IMG/VR virus record: IMGVR_UViG_3300020578_000081
Span: 1-58,094 of that record
DNA from: a virus
DNA: 58,094 nucleotides
Reading direction: 5' to 3' (one strand)
The notes under the pieces were generated by a model. That model was not told the origin of the DNA and ran no database searches. It worked only from the letters and a program-made list of their open reading frames with translations. A program made the position numbers and the translations under genes. Shown here piece after piece: positions 40,327-48,433 of the stretch (its first letter is position 1; the number at the start of each line of letters is the position of its first letter).

Positions 40327-41483
40327 TGAATGATTATATCTTGTCTACTCCAAGTCATATTTTTAATTTGAGCTGTGCTGGTTGGACTGATCTTTCTGAC
40401 GATTTACATATTGTTTATGATGTACATTTTACAGATCTTGAAGCTTATTGGTCGGCAATAAATGATGTTCGGATCCCTAAGGCTCCAAAAGATTTATTGC
40501 CTTTGGCTGTTCGTTATGTCTCTCAAGACAAAACTTTTTATGTTATTGAAAGACCTCCTTTTCAAACACCAGTGGATTTTTCTGGCTCTCATTCTTACAA
40601 TGTTAGAAAACCCATCAAGATTATTCAAGATAGAGTCATTTGGGTTCCTTGGACCATTACCACTATAAATTTACTTCCAGATGATACTCTTCGTTTTCAC
40701 CTTTATTTCAACGATGGTCCCATGACTTCCCTAGACGAAAAATTGGTTCCATCTTTTTATCCTAATTCTTCTACTGGCGCTATTTGCATGGGGTCTGATT
40801 CTCAGATACTTTCCAACATGTACAAAGAAAACTGTACTATAACAGATATTTACAATTTTTTTTTCAATTCATATTTTTCTGGTTGGAATTGTGACATTTA
40901 CAATGACATCCCTGAATATGATTATCTTATTAAAAATTTGAAAATCCATCAACAAATTGCTTCTCAATCTGGTTCAAAAGCTGCTAAGTTTTTCGACAAA
41001 CCTTACGCGTTCAATACGAAAAATAATTATACAAGAATGTTTTTGATCATGTCTCACATGAATCTTTCTCAAATGAATGATTATATTTTGCGGATTAAAA
41101 CACAACCACAACATTTAACTTTTTCAAATTCCATAAAAAGATACATGGATTCTTTGCGTCAAGATACTCAACAAGATGCATGGTCATCTCAAAAATATCG
41201 ACCGTATTACTCTTATATTGATTCTCTTGCTATTGGAAATTATACCAAATACAAAAGGCTTCGCGTTGTTGTATCTGATTACCATAAAAATTTGGTTCAT
41301 GAGTATGCTTCAAATCCGTATTTGATATATCAAATTTACAAGTATACCGTTGAAGCACACTACAACATCGTTAGCACGAGCCCTCATTTTCGTTATTTTG
41401 AAGCCTCTCAACGCTTTTTATATACACACGATGAACTAAAGCCTCATATGAATTCGGAGTTTAAAGATGCGCTCTCCAATTGA
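40323..41483 (+). CDS. E2-like protein A (Prok-E2_D / PRTRC-B-like)
   Basis: A 386-aa protein. The core reads Y-V-I-E-R-P-P-F, V-P-W-T, L-R-F-H-L-Y-F, then V-P-S-F-Y-P-N-S-S-T-G-A-I-C-M-G (C155), followed by F-F-N-S-Y-F-S-G. This is the pattern of PRTRC protein B (prokaryotic E2 family D): aromatic-Pro-Asn, a short turn, G-x-[IV]-C-x-G and a later F-F-x-S-x-F helix. The C-terminal 200 residues are helical and unclassified. It is a paralogue of the next gene and the likely Ubl carrier. Confidence 0.65.
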   Translation: MMNDYILSTPSHIFNLSCAGWTDLSDDLHIVYDVHFTDLEAYWSAINDVRIPKAPKDLLPLAVRYVSQDKTFYVIERPPFQTPVDFSGSHSYNVRKPIKIIQDRVIWVPWTITTINLLPDDTLRFHLYFNDGPMTSLDEKLVPSFYPNSSTGAICMGSDSQILSNMYKENCTITDIYNFFFNSYFSGWNCDIYNDIPEYDYLIKNLKIHQQIASQSGSKAAKFFDKPYAFNTKNNYTRMFLIMSHMNLSQMNDYILRIKTQPQHLTFSNSIKRYMDSLRQDTQQDAWSSQKYRPYYSYIDSLAIGNYTKYKRLRVVVSDYHKNLVHEYASNPYLIYQIYKYTVEAHYNIVSTSPHFRYFEASQRFLYTHDELKPHMNSEFKDALSN

Positions 41484-42774
41484 TTACATTAAACAAGACC
41501 CTCTTCTTTCAAGTTTTGTAACTTACAAAGATTCTATAACTTACCAACATTCACGGATTCTTGAAAAACAATATAACTATACAGAAATTAATGATTTAGA
41601 TAAAAATTCTGAAAATTCTGTTTTTGTTCAACATTTTAATCCTCATCTTACTTTTGAACCTATTAATGTTTCTGTTCCAAAGATTTTTACTTCAGAATTT
41701 TTTAAGTCTTTTTCATCTGAATACAATCCTCAATCAGATCAAAAATTTGATTTGCAAGAAATTCTGTTTCCCGGAATTAGATACCTTGCGCCCGGCATAG
41801 TGGTTTTTGAAAGGCCTCCTGCTCATCATGTTATTTCTGTTGCTCAAGATTATAGAGACGCTATAGGGCGCGATACTGATAAATCTACATATTACATACC
41901 AATACCCTGGCAAGTTTATGTGTGTCTGTACAATCCCAACGACATGCGTTTGTTTTCAGTTAAAATGTTTTTTACTCATTCTAGTTTGACAAACATAGAT
42001 CAGCCTATTTATGCTCCTCCGATTTTTAATTTTTATGCCGATGGTTCTTTGTGTAGGCCATTTTTTGATTCTATTGAAGATGTTGAAAGATACCCTCAAA
42101 ATGTGTCTGGAGTAATAGCTTCAGCTTTTGATTGGATTTGGAACAGTGGTTATAATCTTGACATTACTGACAATATAAATTTCTTTTTGACTGTTGTCAA
42201 AGGTCAGTTTCAATTTGATCAATACGTTTCTGATCAAATGAGAGATGTTTATAATAGTTTTGCTAGAATTAAATATCATTCTTTAGGATCGAATCTTTCT
42301 TTTCTCGTATCTAATGCATTTTTTAGATTGTGGGAATCACTTCCTATTGAAATTGTTTCTAATTTAACATGGAATCCTATTTCTCGTACTCATGAGTTTT
42401 GGTATTCCTTGTATCGAGATAATCTTAGTTCAATCATTGAACAATATGCAAAAGCAAACAATCTCTTTCTTTCCGAATGTGACCATGAATGTCATTGTGA
42501 TGATTGTTGTGAAGACGATGAAAGTGTTTACGAATGCGCTAGATACCATGAAGACATGCCCAATAATAATATTGTTACATATGATTATGTCAGAGAAAAT
42601 GTAAATTTATATCCTTACTTTTATGATTTATATTGCTCATCTTTAAACAATACGTTGTCTTCTGTTATTGAATCTTCTATTAAACTCTTAGAAGATACTG
42701 GTTTATTTACAACCAAATCAACTAACACTGTTTTTGGATTGTTTCAATCTAAGATTTCTTCTATTTTAAGTTGA
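41467..42774 (+). CDS. E2-like protein B, paralogue
   Basis: A 435-aa protein overlaps protein A by 17 bases. It repeats the plan I-V-V-F-E-R-P-P-A, I-P-W-Q-V-Y, A-P-P-I-F-N-F-Y-A-D-G-S-L-C-R-P-F (C196), then F-D-W-I-W-N-S-G-Y. The residue after the Cys differs from protein A. An added H-E-C-H-C-D-D-C-C-E segment near residue 340 may bind metal. Two E2-like paralogues side by side could form a heterodimer like eukaryotic E2/E2-variant pairs, which is inference. Confidence 0.6.
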   Translation: MRSPIDYIKQDPLLSSFVTYKDSITYQHSRILEKQYNYTEINDLDKNSENSVFVQHFNPHLTFEPINVSVPKIFTSEFFKSFSSEYNPQSDQKFDLQEILFPGIRYLAPGIVVFERPPAHHVISVAQDYRDAIGRDTDKSTYYIPIPWQVYVCLYNPNDMRLFSVKMFFTHSSLTNIDQPIYAPPIFNFYADGSLCRPFFDSIEDVERYPQNVSGVIASAFDWIWNSGYNLDITDNINFFLTVVKGQFQFDQYVSDQMRDVYNSFARIKYHSLGSNLSFLVSNAFFRLWESLPIEIVSNLTWNPISRTHEFWYSLYRDNLSSIIEQYAKANNLFLSECDHECHCDDCCEDDESVYECARYHEDMPNNNIVTYDYVRENVNLYPYFYDLYCSSLNNTLSSVIESSIKLLEDTGLFTTKSTNTVFGLFQSKISSILS

Positions 42775-42832
42775 TTTTTATATACCTTTTTGATATTATA
42801 TATACTACAAACTTTAAAAAAGGTAGTAAAAC

Positions 42833-43147
42833 ATGCCAAAAAGCAAATCTATTCAGCCAACTTTTAATAGATCTGAAGCTGCTAAGATATTAAACATCTC
42901 TACTCTCACTATTGCGAACAGAGAAAAGAACAATAAATATCCTGATCCTAAGAGAGATCTTAATAATTATAGAGTTTACACAATAAACGATATATTAACT
43001 TTGCAGTTAATAACATATAATCATCTTGATCCTAAACCGATCATATCTGTTCTTTACGACAAAGGTTATAGAGACAATAAGTCTTTAGCTCAAATGATTG
43101 ATGAAGCAATGTCTAATAGGGTGAATTCAAATGCAGACAGAAAATAA
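42833..43147 (+). CDS. MerR-like HTH DNA-binding protein
   Basis: A 104-aa protein. Residues about 12-55 (S-E-A-A-K-I-L-N-I-S-T-L-T-I-A-N-R-E-K) match the winged HTH of MerR/excisionase-type proteins. A TTGATA...TATACT promoter-like pair precedes it, so it may start a new transcript. It probably regulates the neighbouring replication genes. Confidence 0.75.
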   Translation: MPKSKSIQPTFNRSEAAKILNISTLTIANREKNNKYPDPKRDLNNYRVYTINDILTLQLITYNHLDPKPIISVLYDKGYRDNKSLAQMIDEAMSNRVNSNADRK

Positions 43148-43379
43148 TAGTTCTAACAAAGATGATGAAGAAATAAGATTAGTACAAGAAGTTCCTGAAG
43201 GTACTTCTACCGATATTATTGTTGACCTGAAGTCTGGAATATACAATTTGTTCCTATCTTTTCTTCAACATCTTATGATAGAATATGGGCCAGTAGAAGC
43301 TGTAAAAATTTCTACTGCCTTTTTAGATCAAATATCTAATACATTTAAAGAAACCCTTGAAAAAGATAATAAAGACTGA
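43131..43379 (+). CDS. Small acidic protein
   Basis: An 82-aa acidic protein overlaps the HTH gene by 17 bases. A central hydrophobic helix (I-Y-N-L-F-L-S-F-L-Q-H-L) is flanked by charged ends. No family is recognised. Confidence 0.6.
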   Translation: MQTENNSSNKDDEEIRLVQEVPEGTSTDIIVDLKSGIYNLFLSFLQHLMIEYGPVEAVKISTAFLDQISNTFKETLEKDNKD

Positions 43380-43393
43380 TTGGAAACTGACTA

Positions 43394-43828
43394 ATGATAG
43401 ATCCACGCAACACAATAAACCTCACTGCTGCTATAGTTTCAGACCCTGAAACGGTTGCCAACGGCAATATTCTAAAGCTTAGAATTGCTGTTGACTACGC
43501 AGGCAGTGAGAAAGGTGCCGGCAATAGTTCCGGCTATTTTGATGTAACATATTTTCTGAAAGACGGCTCCAACTTTGCTTCTAAAAATGCAGAGTTTGTG
43601 TCTCGTCAAATTTCAGAAAAGAAAATGAAGAAAGGTAGCACTGTTCAAATTCTTGGCCGACTCGTTCAAGAGCGCTGGCAGCAGGATAATCAGTCCCGTT
43701 CCAAAGTTGTCGTGGTCGCAGAAGCTTTGACTTACGCTTCTTTGAATTACCAAAAAGCTGATTCAGCTACTTCTTCATCTGATACTTCTTCTGGTCAGGC
43801 AACAGTGTCTGTTCCAGATGAGTTCTGA
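43394..43828 (+). CDS. ssb: Single-stranded DNA-binding protein
   Basis: A 144-aa protein with an OB-fold pattern of the bacterial SSB family: N-T-I-N-L-T-A-A-I-V, L-K-L-R-I-A-V-D-Y, F-D-V-T-Y-F, K-G-S-T-V-Q-I-L-G-R-L. A Ser-rich linker leads to the tip V-P-D-E-F, a variant of the acidic partner-binding tail. Codon use is GC-richer than adjacent genes. It overlaps the UDG-like gene. Confidence 0.85.
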   Translation: MIDPRNTINLTAAIVSDPETVANGNILKLRIAVDYAGSEKGAGNSSGYFDVTYFLKDGSNFASKNAEFVSRQISEKKMKKGSTVQILGRLVQERWQQDNQSRSKVVVVAEALTYASLNYQKADSATSSSDTSSGQATVSVPDEF

Positions 43829-44567
43829 TTCTTACGAAGAAACTCTTAATGATATATTGGTTGAGGCTTTGTCTGAACTTCCTGAAAGATCCTATGGTCA
43901 ATTGGGCTTTATGGAAACAGACATTGTCTCATCGATATATTCTTCTTTAGAAGGAAAGATTTCTAATGCTGACATCGTCAGCGCTATTAAAGAGGCAAGA
44001 GTTTCTGCAATATCTTCCAAGGTTTCTTTGAGAATAACTGATTTGCATACTCTTGCTCATAATTGCCGAAAATGCAAATTTAATTCGATCACTCCAGCTC
44101 TTCCCAAGTGGAATGTAATTGATCCTGACGTTTTGTTTGTGTTAGAATCATCTTATTTAGATTCTGCTTCTTCTGATTATTTTATTAAATCACTCAAAGA
44201 AGCTGGATTTTCATCTGAAAAAATATGTTTGACTTATTTATTGAGATGTCCAACTAAAGAAATTAGCGACAACTACATCAACAATTGTGTATCTTATCTT
44301 CATTCTGAAATCCAAATAATGAATCCTAAAATAATTTGTACTTTCGGTGCAAATGTATTATCTTCTATATTTGGAACTGAATTGAAAATAAAAGATTATA
44401 AACAAAAAATAACTTGGTTGGGTTCATGGGCTATATATCCTTTATATTCTTTAAATTATATTTTAAAATCAGGAGATCAAGCTCAAGAATCTTTTAAACA
44501 GGACATAATGCAGATATATCAACTTTGTTACAAGAAAGAAACACGTGATAATGAAATACTTAGCTGA
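43818..44567 (+). CDS. Uracil-DNA glycosylase superfamily-like protein
   Basis: A 249-aa protein. C-R-K-C near residue 92 and L-L-R-C ... N-N-C about 50 residues later give four cysteines as in iron-sulfur (family 4/5) UDGs, followed by I-I-C-T-F-G-A-N-V-L, the usual K-x-x-V-x-L-G-x-x-A strand region. The G-E-A-P-G motif is replaced by L-E-S-S-Y, so glycosylase activity is doubtful. The SSB neighbour supports a DNA role. Confidence 0.65.
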   Translation: MSSDSYEETLNDILVEALSELPERSYGQLGFMETDIVSSIYSSLEGKISNADIVSAIKEARVSAISSKVSLRITDLHTLAHNCRKCKFNSITPALPKWNVIDPDVLFVLESSYLDSASSDYFIKSLKEAGFSSEKICLTYLLRCPTKEISDNYINNCVSYLHSEIQIMNPKIICTFGANVLSSIFGTELKIKDYKQKITWLGSWAIYPLYSLNYILKSGDQAQESFKQDIMQIYQLCYKKETRDNEILS

Positions 44568-44928
44568 AACCACCATAGATTCTATTACTAAAAATGATTT
44601 TTCTGACTTTCAAAAAATTGTTATCAATGATGTAAAATCTGAATCTTCACAAGAAATTATTCAGTATCTTCATGATCATGTTGACCTTTGGCACTATACT
44701 TTACAAATTCTCAGAAGAGATATAGAGCTTCAGCTTTCTTGTCAAAAGTCTAAAATAGAAATGCATAAAAATAATTTAAAGCTAAATAATTCTGAGTATT
44801 CTGAGACTCAAGTTTTAGATTATATTAACAAACAGCACAACTGGAGAATGACAGCAGTTAAGTTTCTTTCGAATATAGAGAGAAAAACTTTGTATGTTAA
44901 GTTGTTGATAAAATCTAAAACTTCTTGA
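44551..44928 (+). CDS. Helical hypothetical protein
   Basis: A 125-aa, helical, Lys/Gln-rich protein starts at ATG 44551 overlapping the UDG-like gene. It resembles small phage DNA-associated proteins in composition only. It is followed after one base by the next start. Confidence 0.6.
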   Translation: MKYLAETTIDSITKNDFSDFQKIVINDVKSESSQEIIQYLHDHVDLWHYTLQILRRDIELQLSCQKSKIEMHKNNLKLNNSEYSETQVLDYINKQHNWRMTAVKFLSNIERKTLYVKLLIKSKTS

Positions 44929-44929
44929 T

Positions 44930-45367
44930 ATGTCTGAAAATTTTTTTATAGAATATATATCAATAGTTGATCCTACTTTGTACGAAGAAGATTCTTATGA
45001 TTTTCTTCAGTTCTATCAGTTTTATTATGATTGGCATGTTTACGACACACTAACTCACGATTATAATCTAGTCTATTCTTTGACTGAAAACTTTATTAAT
45101 TTTCATGGAAAAATTTCTTTTCCTGAAGATTTAAAGTTAAACGATTCTTATTGGAGCGTTTATCCTTTGGGAGTTTTCAAATATAAATTATTATCTGATG
45201 CGACTTGTGGTCATATTGCAGATTACGACACTAGACCTGGTTATTTAGTAGAAGGAATGTATTGGCAAAACGGGTTTTTTTATTTGGTTAAAGATCAAAA
45301 TAAAGTTATTCAAATAAAACTTTTTATTGATTCTGACACAAAAAGAAATTACGCATATCCAGAATAA
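44930..45367 (+). CDS. Hypothetical protein, last gene of the long operon
   Basis: A 145-aa acidic, Tyr-rich protein (Q-F-Y-Q-F-Y-Y-D-W-H-V-Y) ends just before the tRNA-Arg gene. No domain is recognised. Confidence 0.6.
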   Translation: MSENFFIEYISIVDPTLYEEDSYDFLQFYQFYYDWHVYDTLTHDYNLVYSLTENFINFHGKISFPEDLKLNDSYWSVYPLGVFKYKLLSDATCGHIADYDTRPGYLVEGMYWQNGFFYLVKDQNKVIQIKLFIDSDTKRNYAYPE

Positions 45368-45373
45368 CATAAA

Positions 45374-45447
45374 GCCCTCGTAGCTCAGCTGGATAGAGCA
45401 TCGGACTTCTAATCCGCAGGTCGTATGTTCGAATCATACCGAGGGCG
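45374..45447 (+). tRNA. tRNA-Arg (TCT)
   Basis: Acceptor GCCCTCG/CGAGGGC, anticodon loop CTTCTAA with TCT at 45408-45410, T arm GTATGTTCGAATCATAC. It reads AGA, frequent in the AT-rich genes here. Confidence 0.95.
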
Positions 45448-45589
45448 CCCGCAAGTTCAAAATAAAGAACGCCAGCGACTCCCTATTACTCGCTGGACAG
45501 GACACGTATGTCAGCATGACTAGCTAGACCTTATCCTACGGAATAGGCTAGAGATAAGTGTGCTAGAAGGCTCTACAGCGTGTCTGGAC
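45448..45589 (+). other. Structured spacer between two tRNAs
   Basis: About 140 bases without a gene contain a CCAGCGA/TCGCTGG hairpin near 45470-45494 and several CTAG-rich short stems. It may be a processing spacer or an unclassified RNA. Confidence 0.35.
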
Positions 45590-45661
45590 GCCCTTGTAGC
45601 TCAGTGGTAGAGCAACCGCCTTGTAAGCGGTAGGTCGACAGTTCGATCCTGTCTGAGGGCT
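45590..45661 (+). tRNA. tRNA-Thr (TGT)
   Basis: Acceptor GCCCTTG/TGAGGGC with G-U pairs, anticodon stem ACCGC/GCGGT with loop CTTGTAA (TGT), T arm GACAGTTCGATCCTGTC. It reads ACA. Confidence 0.94.
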
Positions 45662-45683
45662 CTGATATAATTTGGAGACTATA

Positions 45684-45839
45684 ATGGAAATATTTTGGTT
45701 TTTATTTGGACTAAGCGTTGGTCTTTTAGCCGATTTCCTACTAGTCTTATACATGCTTAAGCCCATAAAAAAGCGTATATCTAAACTGGAGATTTTAACT
45801 GGAGATTTTAATGCAAAAAATAATTCTAAAGTCTTTTGA
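45684..45839 (+). CDS. Small membrane protein
   Basis: A 51-aa frame starts at ATG behind TTTGGAGACTATA. Residues 3-25 are hydrophobic (F-W-F-L-F-G-L-S-V-G-L-L) and a basic tail follows. It overlaps the KTSC gene by 29 bases. Confidence 0.6.
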   Translation: MEIFWFLFGLSVGLLADFLLVLYMLKPIKKRISKLEILTGDFNAKNNSKVF

Positions 45840-46056
45840 AAATAGTTCAGTTATTAAATTATCTATGTGGAATCCTGACACGCAAGATTTAATAATTGTT
45901 TTTAGCAGTGGTTCTATTTGGCGTTATGCTAAAGTACCTTACGTTGTTTGTTGGTCTTTATATTCTGCTGAGTCTTCTGGTAATTATTTTAATAAAAATA
46001 TTAGAGGCAAGTATGAAGAATTTTCTATATATAAGCCTGGAGTACCCATTGTCTAA
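45811..46056 (+). CDS. KTSC-domain protein
   Basis: An 81-aa protein with the KTSC pattern: S-S-V-I-K-L-S-M-W, L-I-I-V-F-S-S-G-S-I-W-R-Y, V-P-Y-V-V, A-E-S-S-G-N-Y-F-N-K-N-I-R-G-K-Y. The domain is a small beta fold common in phages with unknown binding role. The start follows AACTGGAGATTTTA. Confidence 0.8.
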   Translation: MQKIILKSFENSSVIKLSMWNPDTQDLIIVFSSGSIWRYAKVPYVVCWSLYSAESSGNYFNKNIRGKYEEFSIYKPGVPIV

Positions 46057-46198
46057 GAAGAAAAAAAATAAAAACAAACGTAGACCCAAAAAATCTTCTT
46101 ATCTTTACTGTACTGATTCCCCAGAACAAATTAAAACTATAGCAATGAAGGTGTTTGGTTCTATTTATTTTTCTCCATCTTCTTTAAATGACAATTAA
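46013..46198 (+). CDS. Small lysine-rich protein, uncertain start
   Basis: This frame overlaps the 3' end of the KTSC gene. From ATG 46013 it gives 61 aa with a very basic stretch (S-K-K-K-K-N-K-N-K-R-R-P-K-K-S-S). A TTG at 46050 would remove the overlap. It may be an RNA- or DNA-binding peptide. Confidence 0.4.
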   Translation: MKNFLYISLEYPLSKKKKNKNKRRPKKSSYLYCTDSPEQIKTIAMKVFGSIYFSPSSLNDN

Positions 46199-46200
46199 AA

Positions 46201-46229
46201 TTGTTTTTTACACATCTCTGTAGTATAAT
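46201..46229 (+). promoter_or_regulatory. Sigma-70-type promoter of the protease gene
   Basis: TTGTTT (46201-46206), a 17-base spacer and TATAAT (46224-46229) give a well-formed promoter, with start expected near 46236, 27 bases before the proteasome-like ATG. Confidence 0.65.
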
Positions 46230-46262
46230 CCATGTGTTACTAGTTCAAAACCAAGGATTACC

Positions 46263-46871
46263 ATGACTACTATTTTAGGTGTTCAAGGAGAAGGTTTCAG
46301 TGTCATTTGCACTGACTCAAGAATTTCATCTATGGATGAAAGCGGTTTTACATCTCAAATAATAACTTTAGCCAAGAATTCTTCTAAAGTTGCTGTCAAT
46401 GGCAAGTATCTTTTGGGTGCCGCTGGTGATGTTAGGGCTATCAATATCTTGCATCACGTTTTTGTTCCACCTGTTCCATCTCCTGGGTTGTCTGGATCAA
46501 AGTTGGACAGTTTTTTTACCAATAAATTTGTTCCTACTTTGAGAAATACATTTGAAGTTCAAGGTTATGCTGCTCCTGAAAGAGATAATTCATCTCACAT
46601 TGCTGAGCAGGGATCTACCGTTATATGCTCTGTTCATGGATACATATATGTTGTAGACGGAGATTATTCTTGGACTTCTGATGCAACTGGTTTATATGCT
46701 TTAGGAACTGGAAGTGCTTATGGTTTAGGTGCTCTTTCTGTTTTGTTTAACAAGAAAAAAGAACTTAATCCACTTCAAACAAAGTCTCTTTGTCTTAAAG
46801 CTATTGCTATAGCTGCAAAGTATGACCCCCATACTGGTCCTCCTTACTATACTTACATACAGGAACAGTAG
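46263..46871 (+). CDS. Proteasome beta/HslV-like Ntn-hydrolase
   Basis: A 202-aa protein begins M-T-T-I-L-G-V. Removal of Met would expose Thr1. D17 falls in I-C-T-D-S-R exactly as in proteasome beta subunits. K37 aligns with catalytic K33 after a four-residue insertion, followed by L-L-G-A-A-G-D-V like the conserved A-G-x-x-G-D. An S-D-A-T-G-L-Y-A-L-G-T-G-S-A-Y-G segment matches the later G-x-G-x-x-[SA] region. No propeptide is present, as in HslV. It is the likely proteolytic partner of the Ubl/AAA genes about 10 kb upstream. A stand-alone Ntn hydrolase is the alternative. Confidence 0.82.
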   Translation: MTTILGVQGEGFSVICTDSRISSMDESGFTSQIITLAKNSSKVAVNGKYLLGAAGDVRAINILHHVFVPPVPSPGLSGSKLDSFFTNKFVPTLRNTFEVQGYAAPERDNSSHIAEQGSTVICSVHGYIYVVDGDYSWTSDATGLYALGTGSAYGLGALSVLFNKKKELNPLQTKSLCLKAIAIAAKYDPHTGPPYYTYIQEQ

Positions 46872-46886
46872 ATAAGGAATATCAAC

Positions 46887-47192
46887 ATGGAAAGAGAAAA
46901 ACTTTTTTGCGATTCTTGTAAAAAAGTTTGGAGTCGCACAAAAACAAGAGGCAGAAAGCCACGTATTTGTCCAAATTGTGTTGCTCAAATAATTATTGAT
47001 CAGCAAGAAGAAGACGTAGAACTTTCTGTTGTTCAAGAAGATTCTCCAGCACCAACCAAGTACCCTCCCAATACCAAGTGGCATTGCCCTTCTTGTCGTG
47101 CATCTGTAAAAATATGTATTGGAATTAATTACCCTCCGACTCACCAATGTCCAAAAAGACTCAGAAGAGTTTATCAATTGGAAATGATATAA
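46887..47192 (+). CDS. Two-zinc-ribbon protein
   Basis: A 101-aa protein follows the protease gene by 15 bases behind AAGGAATATCAAC. C-D-S-C and C-P-N-C form one ribbon, and C-P-S-C with a later C-P-K form another, separated by an acidic linker. It may be a substrate adaptor for the protease or a nucleic-acid binder. No family is recognised. Confidence 0.7.
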   Translation: MEREKLFCDSCKKVWSRTKTRGRKPRICPNCVAQIIIDQQEEDVELSVVQEDSPAPTKYPPNTKWHCPSCRASVKICIGINYPPTHQCPKRLRRVYQLEMI

Positions 47193-47195
47193 AAA

Positions 47196-47417
47196 ATGAC
47201 ATTTGCAAATTCTCCATTGCCACAAATCCAAAATATTATCAATGAATTGGAAAACCAAATTTCCAAGGACACAATAGATCAATATGTAGCTAAAACGCTT
47301 ATGATTTTTGCTGTTAACCGTTTTAACTTATTGATTTCTTATATCGATTCTCTTGAATCGAAACTTGAATCGGCAGTTGCGGAAAATCAAAGATTACAAA
47401 ATATTGCAGTTTACTGA
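47196..47417 (+). CDS. Coiled-coil protein
   Basis: A 73-aa helical protein (residues about 45-70: I-D-S-L-E-S-K-L-E-S-A-V-A-E-N-Q-R-L-Q) starts three bases after the zinc-ribbon gene. A leucine-zipper-type dimer is likely. Confidence 0.65.
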   Translation: MTFANSPLPQIQNIINELENQISKDTIDQYVAKTLMIFAVNRFNLLISYIDSLESKLESAVAENQRLQNIAVY

Positions 47418-47458
47418 ACATTAAAAAAATTTATATTAAAAAGGACTAGTGCTTTAAA

Positions 47459-47665
47459 GTGCCGATAATTATTACTAACGAACATGATCATCCGTGCATC
47501 AACGCTCATCAATCAAAAGGATATTTATTTTTAAGAAATGGAACTTCTTTATTTTTTGATGTTTTGTACTATAATGATTCTTGCTACTATCTTGAATATG
47601 TTGAAGATGAGCGCAGCACCATCGTTTTAACTTCAAATATAGTAGAAATGATAAAGTATATTTAA
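47459..47665 (+). CDS. Hypothetical protein, GTG start
   Basis: A 68-aa strand-rich protein with GTG start, 18 bases downstream of AAGGACTAG, hence a weak site. No family is recognised. Confidence 0.5.
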   Translation: MPIIITNEHDHPCINAHQSKGYLFLRNGTSLFFDVLYYNDSCYYLEYVEDERSTIVLTSNIVEMIKYI

Positions 47666-47693
47666 TACAATATAAGCCAGATGAAAGAACAGT

Positions 47694-48344
47694 ATGCCAG
47701 AACTAAATGCAAATATTCCTCCAATTGAGTGCTATGTTCGTGGCAATTATTTAAGGGATCAAAAAGATTCTCATAATAAATATTTTCCCTGCATGATCTT
47801 TGGCGTTGCCTCAATCCAGGGTAGGAGTCCCTTGTTTCATTTCTTGATGGAAGATGGTGGTGTTTGGTGGAGAATGCCAATAAGTGCTTTTTGCGAAGAG
47901 CCAGGAGTGCCAGAAATAGACATTCACGATTTGGTTTTGTGGAACTCTTTTAGCCCACATATCACTGTAACTGAATTTCAAGCAATGAGAAATATGAGAA
48001 TGGAATATGTATCAAGGAGCGGAAAGTTTATAAAAGGAAAATATTTATTTACGCTTGATTGGCACGCTCCCGATGATAACACAACCAACTTGGGTTTTAG
48101 CACAAATCCAGGGCAGCACAAGTGCGGTCACGTAATCATAAGAGACGATGGCAATTATGCTATTCAACCCAACAATAGGGTTCGCCTATATGACCCTTCT
48201 TACACAACTAAAAAAGTAAATTTAATTGATCGTCTTATAAATACTAGACAATGGGATGTTGAAGATGCAGACAAATGGGTAACTTCAGACGATGACCGCT
48301 ATCACTATGGAGTTGTCAGTGAGGCAAAAGAATCACAATTTTAA
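47694..48344 (+). CDS. Hypothetical conserved-looking phage protein
   Basis: A 216-aa protein with a GC-neutral composition and aromatic-rich segments (G-G-V-W-W-R-M-P-I, F-T-L-D-W-H-A-P-D-D-N). H-K-C-G-H near residue 143 could bind metal. The start at 47694 has a weak site (AAGAACAGT). It is the last forward gene before the reverse-strand late block. Confidence 0.65.
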   Translation: MPELNANIPPIECYVRGNYLRDQKDSHNKYFPCMIFGVASIQGRSPLFHFLMEDGGVWWRMPISAFCEEPGVPEIDIHDLVLWNSFSPHITVTEFQAMRNMRMEYVSRSGKFIKGKYLFTLDWHAPDDNTTNLGFSTNPGQHKCGHVIIRDDGNYAIQPNNRVRLYDPSYTTKKVNLIDRLINTRQWDVEDADKWVTSDDDRYHYGVVSEAKESQF

Positions 48345-48433
48345 AATCCTATATAGGGTAAATTTGAAAAAAATTTTTGAGGCCCTTTTTCTGTTTTAAC
48401 TTTTTTTTGATTTTTTGGTTTATACAAAAAATA

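Noticed and set aside
30448-42774. Complete canonical PRTRC cassette
   Set aside because: No ParB-related or actin-like PRTRC gene was found. Only the A, B, C and ThiF-type parts are seen.
48350-48433. Terminator between convergent genes
   Set aside because: The stretch is T-rich, but no stem longer than a few pairs could be seen.
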